Below, piece after piece: positions 1-8,400 of a DNA stretch of 52,737 bases; position 1 is the first letter of the stretch; the number at the start of each line of letters is the position of its first letter. The notes under the pieces were generated by a model, which saw only the letters and a list, made by a program, of their open reading frames with translations, ran no database searches and was not told where the DNA came from. The stretch comes from Pseudomonas sp. (GTDB taxonomy: Bacteria > Pseudomonadota > Gammaproteobacteria > Pseudomonadales > Pseudomonadaceae), in contig NZ_JASLAW010000032.1 of NCBI RefSeq assembly GCF_030147005.1, positions 1 to 52,737 of the forward strand. The letters are read 5' to 3'. The translations under genes and the position numbers were made by a program.

Positions 1-478
1 TGTAAAAGCTGTCTTCACACTGGCGCACAAAAAACGTCTTTTGCAGCAGGCTCAAGCTCTCGCGAATGGCACCGGCGCTGGGGTAAGGCCCGAAATACTT
101 GCCCTTCTGCTTCTTAGCGCCACGGTGAATGCTCAGCCGCGGGAAGTCGCCGTCCGATAAAAATACGTAGGGGTAGGATTTATCGTCGCGCAGCAGGATG
201 TTATACGGGGGCCGCCATTCCTTGATCAGCGTCTGCTCAAGCAGCAACGCTTCGGTTTCATTGGCGGTAATGGTGGTTTCAACCTGGGCGATGCGTGCGA
301 CCAGGGCGGCGGTTTTCGGCGCGAGACCAGTCTTGCGAAAATAACTCGCCAGACGGTTTTTCAGGTTCTTGGCCTTGCCCACGTAAAGCAGGCGCGCCTC
401 GCTGTCGAACATGCGGTACACGCCGGGGCGGCCGCTGCAGGTCGAGAGAAAGGCACTTGGATCAAACGGCGTGGTCAT
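1..478 (-). CDS. uvrC: Excinuclease ABC subunit C, N-terminal part (runs off window)
   Basis: UvrC makes the dual incisions beside DNA lesions in nucleotide excision repair, working with UvrA and UvrB in the cytoplasm. Translation from the ATG at 478 gives MTTPFDPSAFLSTCSGRPGV, then the GIY-YIG nuclease signature (GVYRMFDSEARLLYVGKAKN) and the conserved KNRLASYF and FGPYPSAGA segments. About 159 codons are present and the remainder lies beyond base 1. The start is one base from the gacA stop, so the two genes are surely cotranscribed, which is the classic uvrC-gacA arrangement of gammaproteobacteria. Identification is firm; only completeness is unknown. Confidence 0.95.
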   Translation of the reverse strand, partial: MTTPFDPSAFLSTCSGRPGVYRMFDSEARLLYVGKAKNLKNRLASYFRKTGLAPKTAALVARIAQVETTITANETEALLLEQTLIKEWRPPYNILLRDDKSYPYVFLSDGDFPRLSIHRGAKKQKGKYFGPYPSAGAIRESLSLLQKTFFVRQCEDSFY

Positions 479-479
479 G

Positions 480-1121
480 TCAGGCGCTGGCGTCCACCAT
501 GCCGTGGCGCACCGCGAGCAGGGTCAATTCAACATCACTGCTGATGGCGAGTTTCTCGAAGATGCGATAGCGGTAGGTGTTGACGGTCTTGGGTGACAGG
601 CACAGTTTGTCGGAGATCGACTGCACCTTCTGGCAACCGACAATCATCAGGGCGATCTGGATTTCCCGCTCCGACAGCGCATCGAATGGCGAGTCGCTGG
701 TGGGCTGGAAGGACTTGATGGCCAACTGCTGGGCAATCTGCGGGCTGATGTAACGCTGGCCGGCAAATACCAGGCGAATGGCTTGCACCATTTCCGCAAG
801 GCCAGCGCCCTTGGTGAGGTAACCCGCGGCCCCCGCCTGCAACAGACGCGTAGGAAACGGGTCTTCCTCGCACACTGTGACTACCACAACCTTGATATCC
901 GGATGGCTGCGCAATAATTTGGTAGTGGCGCCCAGACCGCCGATACCCGGCATCTTGACGTCCATCAACACCACATCGGGTTTCAATTCCCGGGCCTTGA
1001 TCAGAGACTCCTCCCCCGACTCGGCCTGGCCGACTACTTGCAGGCCGTCGATGTCAGCCAGCATTCGTGTTATGCCTGTACGAACGAGATCATGGTCATC
1101 GACTACTAGCACCCTAATCAA
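480..1121 (-). CDS. gacA: Global response regulator GacA (TTG start)
   Basis: GacA is the NarL/FixJ-family regulator phosphorylated by GacS; in pseudomonads it activates the small RNAs RsmX/Y/Z that titrate RsmA/RsmE. The 213-residue protein begins MIRVLVVDDHDLVRTGITRM. It has the acidic pair D8/D9, phosphoacceptor D54 (VLMDVKMPG), a T/S and K in the usual receiver positions, and a C-terminal LuxR-type helix-turn-helix (LSEREIQIALMI ... LSPKTVNTYRYRIFEKL). No ATG or GTG fits: the start is TTG at 1121, preceded by GAGGTG on the minus strand. This gives the canonical length, and a TTG start is known for gacA in fluorescent pseudomonads. The stop abuts uvrC. Upstream ORF extension to 1196 is not supported by homology. 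Confidence 0.95.
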   Translation of the reverse strand: MIRVLVVDDHDLVRTGITRMLADIDGLQVVGQAESGEESLIKARELKPDVVLMDVKMPGIGGLGATTKLLRSHPDIKVVVVTVCEEDPFPTRLLQAGAAGYLTKGAGLAEMVQAIRLVFAGQRYISPQIAQQLAIKSFQPTSDSPFDALSEREIQIALMIVGCQKVQSISDKLCLSPKTVNTYRYRIFEKLAISSDVELTLLAVRHGMVDASA

Positions 1122-1272
1122 GCAGACACCTCGCGATATGGTCTTATAGGTTGCTGAACACCTTAGCAAAAAACCTGGGCGCAGACCTAGCCGCAAGCGT
1201 CATATATATGGAGTTTGACCGTTCGGTGCCTATTCAGCAGGCGGCAGGTGGCCGGATTTGCTGGGCAAAAGG

Positions 1273-1638
1273 TCAGGAATCCTGTGGCTGAGGCTTGGCT
1301 TTTCCATTGCTGGAAAGCGAATGCTCTGCCAAGGTCGACGTCAGGCGGCGGATTGCATCCTGGTCTTCCTTGAACATCGCCCGGTAATCAACCAACACTT
1401 TTTCTTCAATCTGACTCAGATTTTCCAGTTGAATCGGCGTAGCGTTCCCAGTTAACACATACAAAATATCCACGCCTCTCTCGGCCACACGAGACAGGTA
1501 GTCAGCCTTGGGCGCGCGCCCGCCGCTTTCGTATTTGCCTTGCGCATTAGCTTCGACACCTCCGATTTCACCAAAAACTTTTTGCGACAGGCCAAGTCGC
1601 TCTCTTTCTTGCCTTAAACGCGAACCGATTCCACTCAT
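1273..1638 (-). CDS. XRE-family (phage-type) transcriptional repressor
   Basis: A 121-residue DNA-binding protein. Residues about 1-60 form an XRE/Cro-CI helix-turn-helix (SGIGSRLRQERERLGLSQKV, then a recognition helix near GVEANAQGKYESGGRAP). The tail (TSTLAEHSLSSNGKAKPQPQ) is low-complexity, and there is no S24 peptidase domain, so this is a short repressor not cleaved by RecA-type autoproteolysis. I start it at the ATG at 1638; the open frame continues to 1752 without a homologous extension. It is divergent from the gp16-like gene at 1721, and the 82-bp gap holds a perfect palindrome, as in a CI/Cro-style switch. No other phage genes flank it, so it may be a domesticated remnant. The DNA target is inferred only. 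Confidence 0.8.
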   Translation of the reverse strand: MSGIGSRLRQERERLGLSQKVFGEIGGVEANAQGKYESGGRAPKADYLSRVAERGVDILYVLTGNATPIQLENLSQIEEKVLVDYRAMFKEDQDAIRRLTSTLAEHSLSSNGKAKPQPQDS

Positions 1639-1689
1639 TTGGATGTATGATCCTATTTGGCACACCCCGAGAGGTGACACACTCGTCTC

Positions 1690-1702
1690 TTCGTTAAACG
1701 AA
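1690..1702. promoter_or_regulatory. Perfect palindrome, likely repressor operator
   Basis: TTCGTT-A-AACGAA is a perfect inverted repeat with 6-bp arms and a one-base centre. It lies between the divergent XRE repressor (start 1638) and the gp16-like gene (start 1721). A weaker repeat, CACC-N6-GGTG, lies at 1663-1676. Position and symmetry suggest an operator for the flanking repressor. No promoter boxes could be assigned with confidence. Confidence 0.5.
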
Positions 1703-1720
1703 ATTGAACGGTTTTGAACT

Positions 1721-1960
1721 ATGCCCGGAATCCGTACTGCTGCACAAGCCAAGGCTTGGCTGGAACATCAAGGAAAGTCAGTTCAGGCGTTCGCCCGTGA
1801 ACATGGCGTCGATCCGGCGACCACCTATCAAGTGCTCGCTGGGCGCAAAAAGGGACGGCGTGGGGAGGCCCATAAGGTAGCGGTCCTTCTGGGCATGAAA
1901 GAGGGGATCATCCTTGCGGAGGCTGATGGCCAGAGCAACGATCAGGAAATCGGCTCCTGA
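1721..1960 (+). CDS. Phage-associated DNA-binding protein, BcepMu gp16 family
   Basis: A 79-residue protein starting MPGIRTAAQAKAWLEHQGKS. The segment SVQAFAREHGVDPATTYQVL reads as a helix-turn-helix and is followed by a basic stretch (AGRKKGRRGEAHKVAVLLGM). This layout matches the small phage-associated BcepMu gp16-like family usually found beside a repressor in Mu-like phages. Here it is divergent from the XRE repressor and would act as the Cro-like or ner-like partner (inference). The Shine-Dalgarno sequence is poor; the start is chosen because the first ATG fits the family length. Confidence 0.7.
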   Translation: MPGIRTAAQAKAWLEHQGKSVQAFAREHGVDPATTYQVLAGRKKGRRGEAHKVAVLLGMKEGIILAEADGQSNDQEIGS

Positions 1961-1994
1961 CCCAGTATGCGCTTATTAGAACCTGACGCATGTT

Positions 1995-2426
1995 TTAGCT
2001 TGAGCGACAGACGCGTTCCATCCGCCAGAACCCGTCTTCTTCGCCGACAATGTTGAACCCATTGCGCTGATACAGCCTTTTGGCCGGATTAGTCTTGAAC
2101 ACGGTCAAACGCAAAAGGCCCAGCGCTCGCGCCTTGAGCGCCATCTGCTGTAACACCCAACTGCCTGCGCCGAGCCCGCGGCATGCCTCGATCATATGCA
2201 ATTCGCGGATATAGAGTGCTTGGCTGTCACAGCTCAGGCTGACAAACCCGATTGCGCGGTCATCATCGCAAATAAGCCAGTTTTCCCGACCCGCCCAGGC
2301 CCGATCGAAGCCATCGTTGGACCACAGCAACTGGTACTGCACGTAATAGCCATCCATGGCCTGGTGAGTCAGGTTTCGTGCAAACGGCAGGTCCTGGTCC
2401 GTCGCAGCGCGCAGGTGGAAGGCCAT
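1995..2426 (-). CDS. GNAT-family N-acetyltransferase
   Basis: A 143-residue GCN5-type acetyltransferase that would transfer acetyl from acetyl-CoA to an amine; the substrate is unknown. The core motifs are visible: LYIRELHMIEACRGLGAGSW is beta4 plus the acetyl-CoA pyrophosphate loop (Arg-Gly-Leu-Gly-Ala-Gly), and the C-terminal beta-alpha unit is LRLTVFKTNPAKRLYQRNGF. Its ATG directly abuts the stop of the upstream nitrilase-like gene with no gap, so the two are cotranscribed and may act in one pathway. No signal peptide is seen, so it is cytoplasmic. Confidence 0.85.
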   Translation of the reverse strand: MAFHLRAATDQDLPFARNLTHQAMDGYYVQYQLLWSNDGFDRAWAGRENWLICDDDRAIGFVSLSCDSQALYIRELHMIEACRGLGAGSWVLQQMALKARALGLLRLTVFKTNPAKRLYQRNGFNIVGEEDGFWRMERVCRSS

Positions 2427-3176
2427 TTATAAAGCCACCACATGCCCGACCCAGCGCTCGCCTTCGCGGCGGGCAATCGCCAGCGCTTCGCCGACGCCAG
2501 GCACCGCCGCAAGCAAACGGCCATCGTCGGCCCATATCGCGCTGCGCCCGGCACAGGCCCAGCCGCCCGAAGGGCCGCCGTGGTTAGCCATCAATACCAG
2601 GAGGCAATGCTCGGCCGCATACCCCTGGAGCAGCGCGCTGTCCGTCGCGTAGCCGCTTTCGCTGATCAACACGCCCGCGGCATAGATATTGGCGCCGGCC
2701 AGTGCCGCTTGGCGTGGGTGACTGGCGTGGGAGAAGTCAGCGCAGACGGCCAGCGCAATACGATCATCTCCCCAGTCAAGGGCCGCACCGCCCTGCCCCG
2801 CCGCAAACACGACGTCTTCGCCCGGATGCAGATGCTGCTTGGTGTAGACCGCCACCGAGCCGTCACCCCCCAGCACCAAGGCGCCAATCAGCACCTCCGC
2901 CCCTGGCGCCAGACGGATCGGCATCCCCACCACCGCCGTCAACCGCAGCTCCCGCGCCAACTCGCGTAACGGCGCCAGCAACGCAGCTTCAGGCGCGATG
3001 GCCAAGTCGGCTGCCAGCGCAGGCTCATAACCGGTCAGCGACAACTCTGGAAATACCAGTAATTGCACGCCCTGAGCGGCTGCAGCCTGCATGAACACCA
3101 TATGTCGCGCGATATTGGCCGCTACGTCACCGGCAATGGAAAGGGTTTGCGCCGCAGCAAGGGTCAAGGCGGTCAT
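2427..3176 (-). CDS. Carbon-nitrogen hydrolase (nitrilase superfamily)
   Basis: A 249-residue amidohydrolase of the nitrilase/omega-amidase superfamily. The catalytic Glu-Lys-Cys triad is intact: E44 in LLVFPELSLTGYEP, K113 in VAVYTKQHLHPGE and C145 in IALAVCADFSHAS. These enzymes split carbon-nitrogen bonds of linear amides, nitriles or N-carbamoyl groups; the exact substrate cannot be told. I start at the ATG at 3176 (MTALTLAAAQTLSIAG), where homology begins; the frame extends to 3254 without conserved sequence. It is cytoplasmic and probably in an operon with the adjacent acetyltransferase. Confidence 0.88.
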   Translation of the reverse strand: MTALTLAAAQTLSIAGDVAANIARHMVFMQAAAAQGVQLLVFPELSLTGYEPALAADLAIAPEAALLAPLRELARELRLTAVVGMPIRLAPGAEVLIGALVLGGDGSVAVYTKQHLHPGEDVVFAAGQGGAALDWGDDRIALAVCADFSHASHPRQAALAGANIYAAGVLISESGYATDSALLQGYAAEHCLLVLMANHGGPSGGWACAGRSAIWADDGRLLAAVPGVGEALAIARREGERWVGHVVAL

Positions 3177-3267
3177 GGTTGCGTCCTGGCAAGCATTGTG
3201 AGGTGCGAGCAGCATATCGACACTCACCCCATAGTCGTAAGTCCCCCTCTGCAATAGAAATTACTGA

Positions 3268-3297
3268 TTGAACCCACCCGCTCGGCTCTAGTAAGCT
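3268..3297 (+). promoter_or_regulatory. Possible sigma-70 promoter for the aromatic leader
   Basis: TTGAAC at 3268-3273 and TAAGCT at 3292-3297 are separated by 18 bp and sit about 25 bp before the first leader ORF. The -35 is a reasonable match and the -10 is weak. It is listed because a leader transcript must begin in this gap. Confidence 0.3.
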
Positions 3298-3321
3298 CCC
3301 CCCATCATTTGGAGACGTACC

Positions 3322-3456
3322 ATGTTGCAACTCACCCACACTCATGTTTGCTCCGCTATCCGCGCCTTGCGCTCGGTGGCGGCTATGCGTGTGAACGGTT
3401 CGAGCGCACTGGTCAGCTTTTATTTTGGGTATTGGTTTAGCCACTGGCGCGCCTGA
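3322..3456 (+). CDS. Aromatic-amino-acid leader peptide (first of two)
   Basis: A 44-codon ORF with a good ribosome site (GGAGA at 3311-3315, 7 nt before the ATG). Its C-terminal third is SFYFGYWFSHWRA: within residues 33-42 there are three Phe, two Tyr, two Trp and one His, far above chance. Fifty bases after its stop lies a 13-bp GC-rich terminator followed by a T tract, and the next full gene on this strand is DAHP synthase, the first enzyme of aromatic amino-acid synthesis. This is the arrangement of transcription attenuation: ribosome stalling at uncharged Phe, Tyr or Trp tRNA would favour readthrough. The alternative, a chance ORF, is unlikely given the codon cluster and context. I know of no gene symbol. 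Confidence 0.75.
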   Translation: MLQLTHTHVCSAIRALRSVAAMRVNGSSALVSFYFGYWFSHWRA

Positions 3457-3506
3457 TACCTGAAATCGGCGCCCACTACTCAAGGGGTCGCCTGCCAGAG
3501 AAATCT

Positions 3507-3546
3507 AACCCCCGGTCGGCTCCCCGACCGGGGGTTTTGTTTTTTC
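3507..3546 (+). terminator. Intrinsic terminator/attenuator before DAHP synthase
   Basis: The arms AACCCCCGGTCGG (3507-3519) and CCGACCGGGGGTT (3524-3536) are perfectly complementary over 13 bp with a 4-base loop. They are followed by TTTTGTTTTTTC at 3535-3546. It lies between the first leader ORF and the second leader/DAHP synthase. A competing pairing of GGGGT (3484-3488) with ACCCC (3508-3512) could open the base of this stem; I could not fold the RNA. Confidence 0.9.
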
Positions 3547-3594
3547 AGGCCCTGATAATTTTGTTCGATCAAGCACACTTAAAGGAATCACGAC

Positions 3595-3747
3595 ATGAAC
3601 TACGCCACCTATTACCGCTACGACACTTGCGCTGCATGGCGATTTAGCCAGCTCCGTTCGGGACAGCCTGCCGCCTCCGATCGGTCACCTCTTGGTGGCA
3701 AGCCAACACACCTGGCCGATACGGCCAATTGTCGAACACCCCAGTAG
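3595..3747 (+). CDS. Tyrosine-rich leader peptide (second of two)
   Basis: A 50-codon ORF beginning MNYATYYRYDTCAAWRFSQL, with four Tyr codons among the first nine plus Trp15 and Phe17. AAAGGA at 3581-3586 precedes the ATG by about 8 nt. It lies after the attenuator and 47 bp before the DAHP synthase start. The rest of the peptide is unremarkable. No T-tailed terminator follows; short hairpins occur at 3686-3697 (CACC-TCTT-GGTG) and near GGCCG-ATA-CGGCC. It could act by translational coupling, by Rho-dependent attenuation, or sense tyrosine in a second step. The alternative is that only the first 15-20 codons matter and the tail is incidental. Confidence 0.6.
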   Translation: MNYATYYRYDTCAAWRFSQLRSGQPAASDRSPLGGKPTHLADTANCRTPQ

Positions 3748-3794
3748 GCCAAGCGCGCGGGAATCGCCCGCCGCTTGCCCAGGAAACCTTGAAT

Positions 3795-4874
3795 ATGAAC
3801 TCCTCTGTCGCCGCACTGCCCGTATCCACTCTGAACAGCGCCAATCAAGCCCTTACCCAACGCCTGCCCAGCGCCCTTGAGCTCAAGCACCAACTGCCCC
3901 TCAGCCCGTTCCTCAATGAACAGATCCATGCCCATCGCCAAGCCGTGCGCGCCATACTCAATGGTCAGGACTCGCGCTTGCTGGTAATTGTCGGCCCGTG
4001 CTCGATACACGACCCGCAATCAGCCATGGAATACGCACGCAACCTGAAGAAGCTGGCGCTTGAAGTCAGCGACCAGATGCTGCTGGTAGTCCGCGCCTAC
4101 GTCGAAAAGCCCCGCACAACCATTGGCTGGAAAGGCCTGGCTTACGATCCGCATCTCGATGGCAGCGATGACATGGCCGCAGGCCTGGCCCTGTCCCGGG
4201 AACTGATGCGCGAAATGCTGCGCCTGGGCTTGCCGGTCGCCACCGAACTGTTGCAACCCATGGCCGCCGGCTACTTCGATGACCTGCTCAGTTGGGTTGC
4301 GATTGGCGCGCGCACCACCGAATCGCAGATCCACCGCGAAATGGCCAGCGGCCTGGACATGCCCGTAGGTTTCAAAAACGGTACCGACGGCGGCGTCGCG
4401 ATTGCCTGTGACGCAATGCGCTCGGCGTCGCACCCACACCGCCATTTCGGCGCCGACAGCCAGGGGCATCCGGCGATCATCCAGACGCCGGGCAACCCCG
4501 ACACCCACCTGGTGCTGCGCGGCGGTCACCGTGGGCCAAACTACGATGCGCAGAGTGTGGCTCAGGTCAAACACGACCTGGCCAAGTCCAAAGTGGCGTC
4601 ACGCATCATGGTCGATTGCAGCCACGCCAACAGCGGCAAAGACCCGCTGCGCCAGCCGGCCGTGTTCAGCGAGGTGCTGGAGCAACGCTTGCAGGGCGAT
4701 ACGTCGTTGATCGGCATGATGCTCGAAAGCCACCTGTTCGAAGGTTGCCAGCCTCTGAGCCCGTCAATGAAATACGGGGTGTCGGTAACCGATGGTTGCC
4801 TGGGTTGGACGGGCACCGAGCAATTGCTGCGCAGTGCCGCCGGGCGCCTTCGTGAACACAGCAATACCAAGTGA
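3795..4874 (+). CDS. 3-deoxy-7-phosphoheptulonate (DAHP) synthase, class I
   Basis: This enzyme condenses phosphoenolpyruvate and erythrose 4-phosphate to DAHP, the first step of the shikimate pathway. The 359-residue protein has the class I AroF/AroG/AroH hallmarks: LLVIVGPCSIHDPQSAMEYA (Cys metal ligand), KPRTTIGWKGLAYDP, the IGARTTESQ...HRE segment, VGFKNGTDG, and a late DCSHANSGKD metal-binding motif. Length matches the E. coli enzymes. I chose the ATG at 3795 (AGGAAA about 9 nt upstream) because conserved sequence starts there; an upstream ATG at 3729 overlaps the second leader ORF. The Phe/Tyr/Trp leaders suggest aromatic control. Which end product inhibits the enzyme cannot be read from the sequence, so I give no aroF/aroG symbol. 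Confidence 0.93.
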   Translation: MNSSVAALPVSTLNSANQALTQRLPSALELKHQLPLSPFLNEQIHAHRQAVRAILNGQDSRLLVIVGPCSIHDPQSAMEYARNLKKLALEVSDQMLLVVRAYVEKPRTTIGWKGLAYDPHLDGSDDMAAGLALSRELMREMLRLGLPVATELLQPMAAGYFDDLLSWVAIGARTTESQIHREMASGLDMPVGFKNGTDGGVAIACDAMRSASHPHRHFGADSQGHPAIIQTPGNPDTHLVLRGGHRGPNYDAQSVAQVKHDLAKSKVASRIMVDCSHANSGKDPLRQPAVFSEVLEQRLQGDTSLIGMMLESHLFEGCQPLSPSMKYGVSVTDGCLGWTGTEQLLRSAAGRLREHSNTK

Positions 4875-4916
4875 CAGGCAAGGATTAACGCTGCAGGGGC
4901 TTGTGCCAGCGTGGAC

Positions 4917-5339
4917 CTATACCCCGACCACCGGCTGGTGGGACAACGCCCTTAACCACGGCAACACCCGCAAGCCGGTCATGGCCTCAGGTGGGTCGAT
5001 GATGTCCATGAAGTGTTCGAGATTGACGTTATCCGGCACGCCCGGCAGGCGTACCGACACGGCCGGCATTGCGTCGGCGGGTGCACTCAGGTCCAGGTTG
5101 TCGTACACCAGCACATGGCGTGCCTGAGGATGGGGCCCACTCGCCTGGGCCGCCAGCCCTGCATTGATGATCAGCACATCAAAGGGTTCGGCCGGAATGG
5201 CGGTGAGGATTTGGACTTCTTCGAAGGTTTGCACCGGCACAATCCGGTAATACCCCAACTGGTTAAGCATTTTTTCGATGTACAACCGTTGCATGTGCAG
5301 ATCATCGGCAATCAGGATGGTCAGTGCTTTATTCGGCAT
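4917..5339 (-). CDS. Receiver-like protein without phosphoacceptor Asp
   Basis: A 140-residue CheY-like protein. The N-terminus MPNKALTILIADDLHMQRLY supplies the usual acidic pair (D12, D13), but where a receiver has its phosphorylated Asp after beta3 the sequence reads FDVLIINAGLA, giving N59. After about residue 70 the similarity fades and the usual beta5 Lys is not evident. It has no output domain. It lies downstream of and in the same direction as the large hybrid kinase, separated by 124 bp that carry a GTAGGATTTCTCC motif. It may be a phosphorylation-independent adaptor or decoy of that relay (inference). GGGG precedes the ATG at good spacing. Confidence 0.7.
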   Translation of the reverse strand: MPNKALTILIADDLHMQRLYIEKMLNQLGYYRIVPVQTFEEVQILTAIPAEPFDVLIINAGLAAQASGPHPQARHVLVYDNLDLSAPADAMPAVSVRLPGVPDNVNLEHFMDIIDPPEAMTGLRVLPWLRALSHQPVVGV

Positions 5340-5431
5340 GGCAAACCCCTGGGCAGGCAGCGCTCGTCAGTGAGCGCCGCCCATTTTCCAGACAAATTCC
5401 GAAGACAAAATCAGGCATATTCCCCCCTCGC

Positions 5432-5444
5432 GTAGGATTTCTCC
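5432..5444. promoter_or_regulatory. GTAGGATT-type motif upstream of the receiver-like gene
   Basis: GTAGGATTTCTCC lies 93 bp upstream of the receiver-like gene start. It shares GTAGGATT and CTCC with the 18-bp imperfect palindrome at 9959-9976 upstream of the NarL-type regulator, suggesting a common binding protein, perhaps that regulator itself. Confidence 0.35.
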
Positions 5445-5463
5445 CAAAAGTCCCGAATGGCCA

Positions 5464-8400
5464 TTATTGGGTTCGAAGCTGATCGCAATAAAGGCTCAGC
5501 CCCTCATGCAACGCGATGATCGCCTCGCTCACACCGTCGACCGCGGCCACCAGCGCGTTGCGGTCTTGCCTTTCACAGACGGCCTCCAGCGCTTCGCAGC
5601 GAGTGATCAACTCGCGTGCCTTGACCATTCGAGCACCGCCCTTGGCGCGATGTGCCAGGTCGTGCAGCTTGGCGAAGTCAGCCTTGCGCCGCAGCGCAGG
5701 CAACAGCGCCCGATCCGCCTCGAGGCTGTCAAGCAAGGGTAACAACAGCTCTGTGAGCGCGTGATGATCCTCCCCCGTCAACGCGATCAGCGTACTCAGA
5801 TCAAACGCCGCCGCTTCAGGGCCAAGGACGTAGGTGGAGCGAGATGCCAGCGCCACGCGCAGATCGTCAAGCCCGGTAGGTTTGAACAGGCACCCATCCA
5901 TACCGGCTTGCCGGCAACGCTCGGTTTCTTCAGGCTGGGCATTGGCGGTGAACCCCAAGAGCAGACACGGCGCCAGGCCTCGTTCACGTTCCAATACGCG
6001 GATGTCCTGTGCCAACTGGTAGCCGTTCTTGAAGGGCATATTGCAATCGGTGATGACGCCATCGAACGCCCCGGCACGCCACTGCTCAAGCCCCTGAACC
6101 CCGTCCTCGGCCGTCGTGATACGGTGGCCCAGGAAACTCAACTGTCGAGCCAGCAGCAAACGGTTGGCCGGGTAATCGTCCACCACCAGAATACTCAGGG
6201 CGGGCGACGGCGATACCGGCGCATTCGCCGAAGCGTCCTCCTGCGGCACTGCGGTGGTCATGACCAAGGCCAACGTCACATCCACCCGCGTGCCCTGCCC
6301 CAGCACACTGCTCAAGTGCAGCCGCCCGCCCATCATTTCGCACAAGTTGCGGCTGATCACCAACCCCAGGCCAGAGCCGCTACGTGCCGACTGTTCGCCA
6401 TTGCTACCCTGGACAAAGGGGCTGAACAGGCGTAACTGGTCTTGGGCACTGACGCCAATTCCGCTGTCCTGCACCCATAATTGCAGCCCCAGATGTTCCC
6501 CATCGAAGGCCGCCTGGGCACCGAGCTTGACCTGGCCCCGATGGGTAAACTTGATGGCGTTGCTCAGCAGATTCGATACCACCTGCTTGAAACGCAGCGG
6601 GTCAACCAGAACCACGCGATCGATCAATGGATCAAGTTCAACCTGCAGCGCCAACCCCTTGGCCCGCGCCAGGCCTTCGAACACGCGTGCCACCGACGTC
6701 AGCAGCTCGTGCGGATTGGCCGGCTCCAGGGTCAATGACAAATGACCGGACTCGATCCGTGCGATATCGAGAATATCGCCGATCAACTCCAGCATGCCGC
6801 GCGAAGCCTCCGAAGCCACTTCCAGGGCATCCCGGTCGGCCAAGCCTTGCTCGGCATTTTTCAGGGCCAGCTCGATCATGCCGATCACCGCGTTCATCGG
6901 CGTGCGGATCTCGTGACTCATGGTCGCCAGGAAGGTGGTCTTGGCCCGGTTGGCGGCGTCGGCGTCGTCCTTGGCTTCCTGCAACTGGCCCAGTAGTTGT
7001 TGGCGCTCGCTGACATCCACCCAGCCGGCAATCATGCCCACCACTTTTTCGTCACCGTCTCGGTATGGCAGCATCCACTGGTAGATGGTCAGCACCTCGC
7101 CCGTGGGCAACTTGAGTATACGGTCGTGAATCTGCGGCTCGCCTTCTGCCATCAAGTGCAGGTAATCCTGATGAAACGACTGGGCCTGCGGCAGATTGCC
7201 AGAGTCGGTTTCCACCACGGTTTTACCAATCACGTCTTCGAGCTTGTAGCCAAACACATCCAGGTAAGCGTTATTGCAGGCCATTAACCGCCCCTGCCGG
7301 TCACGCACATAGATGGGGTGAGGTGTGCCGTCGATCAGGACGCTCATAAAACGCATCTGGTCGCTCAAGGCGCGTTCGGCCTGGACGCGCTTGCGAATCA
7401 GGCTGCGCAGATAGATGGCCCAGCTCAGCGTGACAATCAGTAACAGAGCGGCCAGCCCGAACCCCTGGATGATCACGTTGCGGTGCCGCAGCCAATAGCT
7501 GTTTTCGATAATCACGTCGCTGCGCCATTGGGCAATCATCTCGTCCATTTCCTGGGGAGTGATGCTCAACAGTGCCTTGTCGAGGATCGAATAAAGCTCC
7601 AACTGACTGCGGTTGACCCCGAATGTGATGCGCGCCGGTTCCGAGCCGACCGTGCTGGTGATGCGCAACCGGTCACGGTAATACCGGGCGATCATATAGC
7701 GCGCACTGATCAGCGAATTGACTGCCGCGTCCGCTTCGCCTTTCGCCACCATCGCCATGGCCTGCTCCGCGTTCTCTACATCGACAAATACGATGCCGGG
7801 AAAGTCTCGCGTGATCGTATCGCGCAGCCCGTTGCCGCTGATCATCGCCAGGCGCTTACCCACCATGTCTTCCAATATCACCGGACTGTGTTCATCACCT
7901 CGGGTGACCAGCACCAAGGCGTTGGTCAGGTAGGGCCGGGTAAACCGCACCTTTTCGGCGCGTTCGACACTCGGGGTCACGACCGCCAGCATATCCACCG
8001 CGCCCATGCTGACCTCGTCGATCTGACGCGGTATCGAGTTGCCCGGCACCACGTCGAATTTCAAACCGGTGCGCAGGCTGATACGCGACAGCACCTCGGC
8101 ACTCAGGCCCTCGAACTGCCCCTGATCATCGATGACTGACAGCGGCAGGAGTTTGTCGAGCACCGCGACCTTGACCCGTGGATGCTTGAGGAGCCAGCGT
8201 TGTTCACTGGCACTTAAGTGCAACCGACCGGTGCCGACAATGCCGAGGTTGCCGCCGCTCCAGCGGCGCAATATTTCCATCTGCTCACCGGCGGGAATCG
8301 CCTCCAGCGCCGCATCGATGATCGGCGGCAGCCGGGTATTCTGCCGGGTGAACGCAAAGGCAAATGGGTTGACTTCAAGGGTGGAAAAATCCGCCATGCG

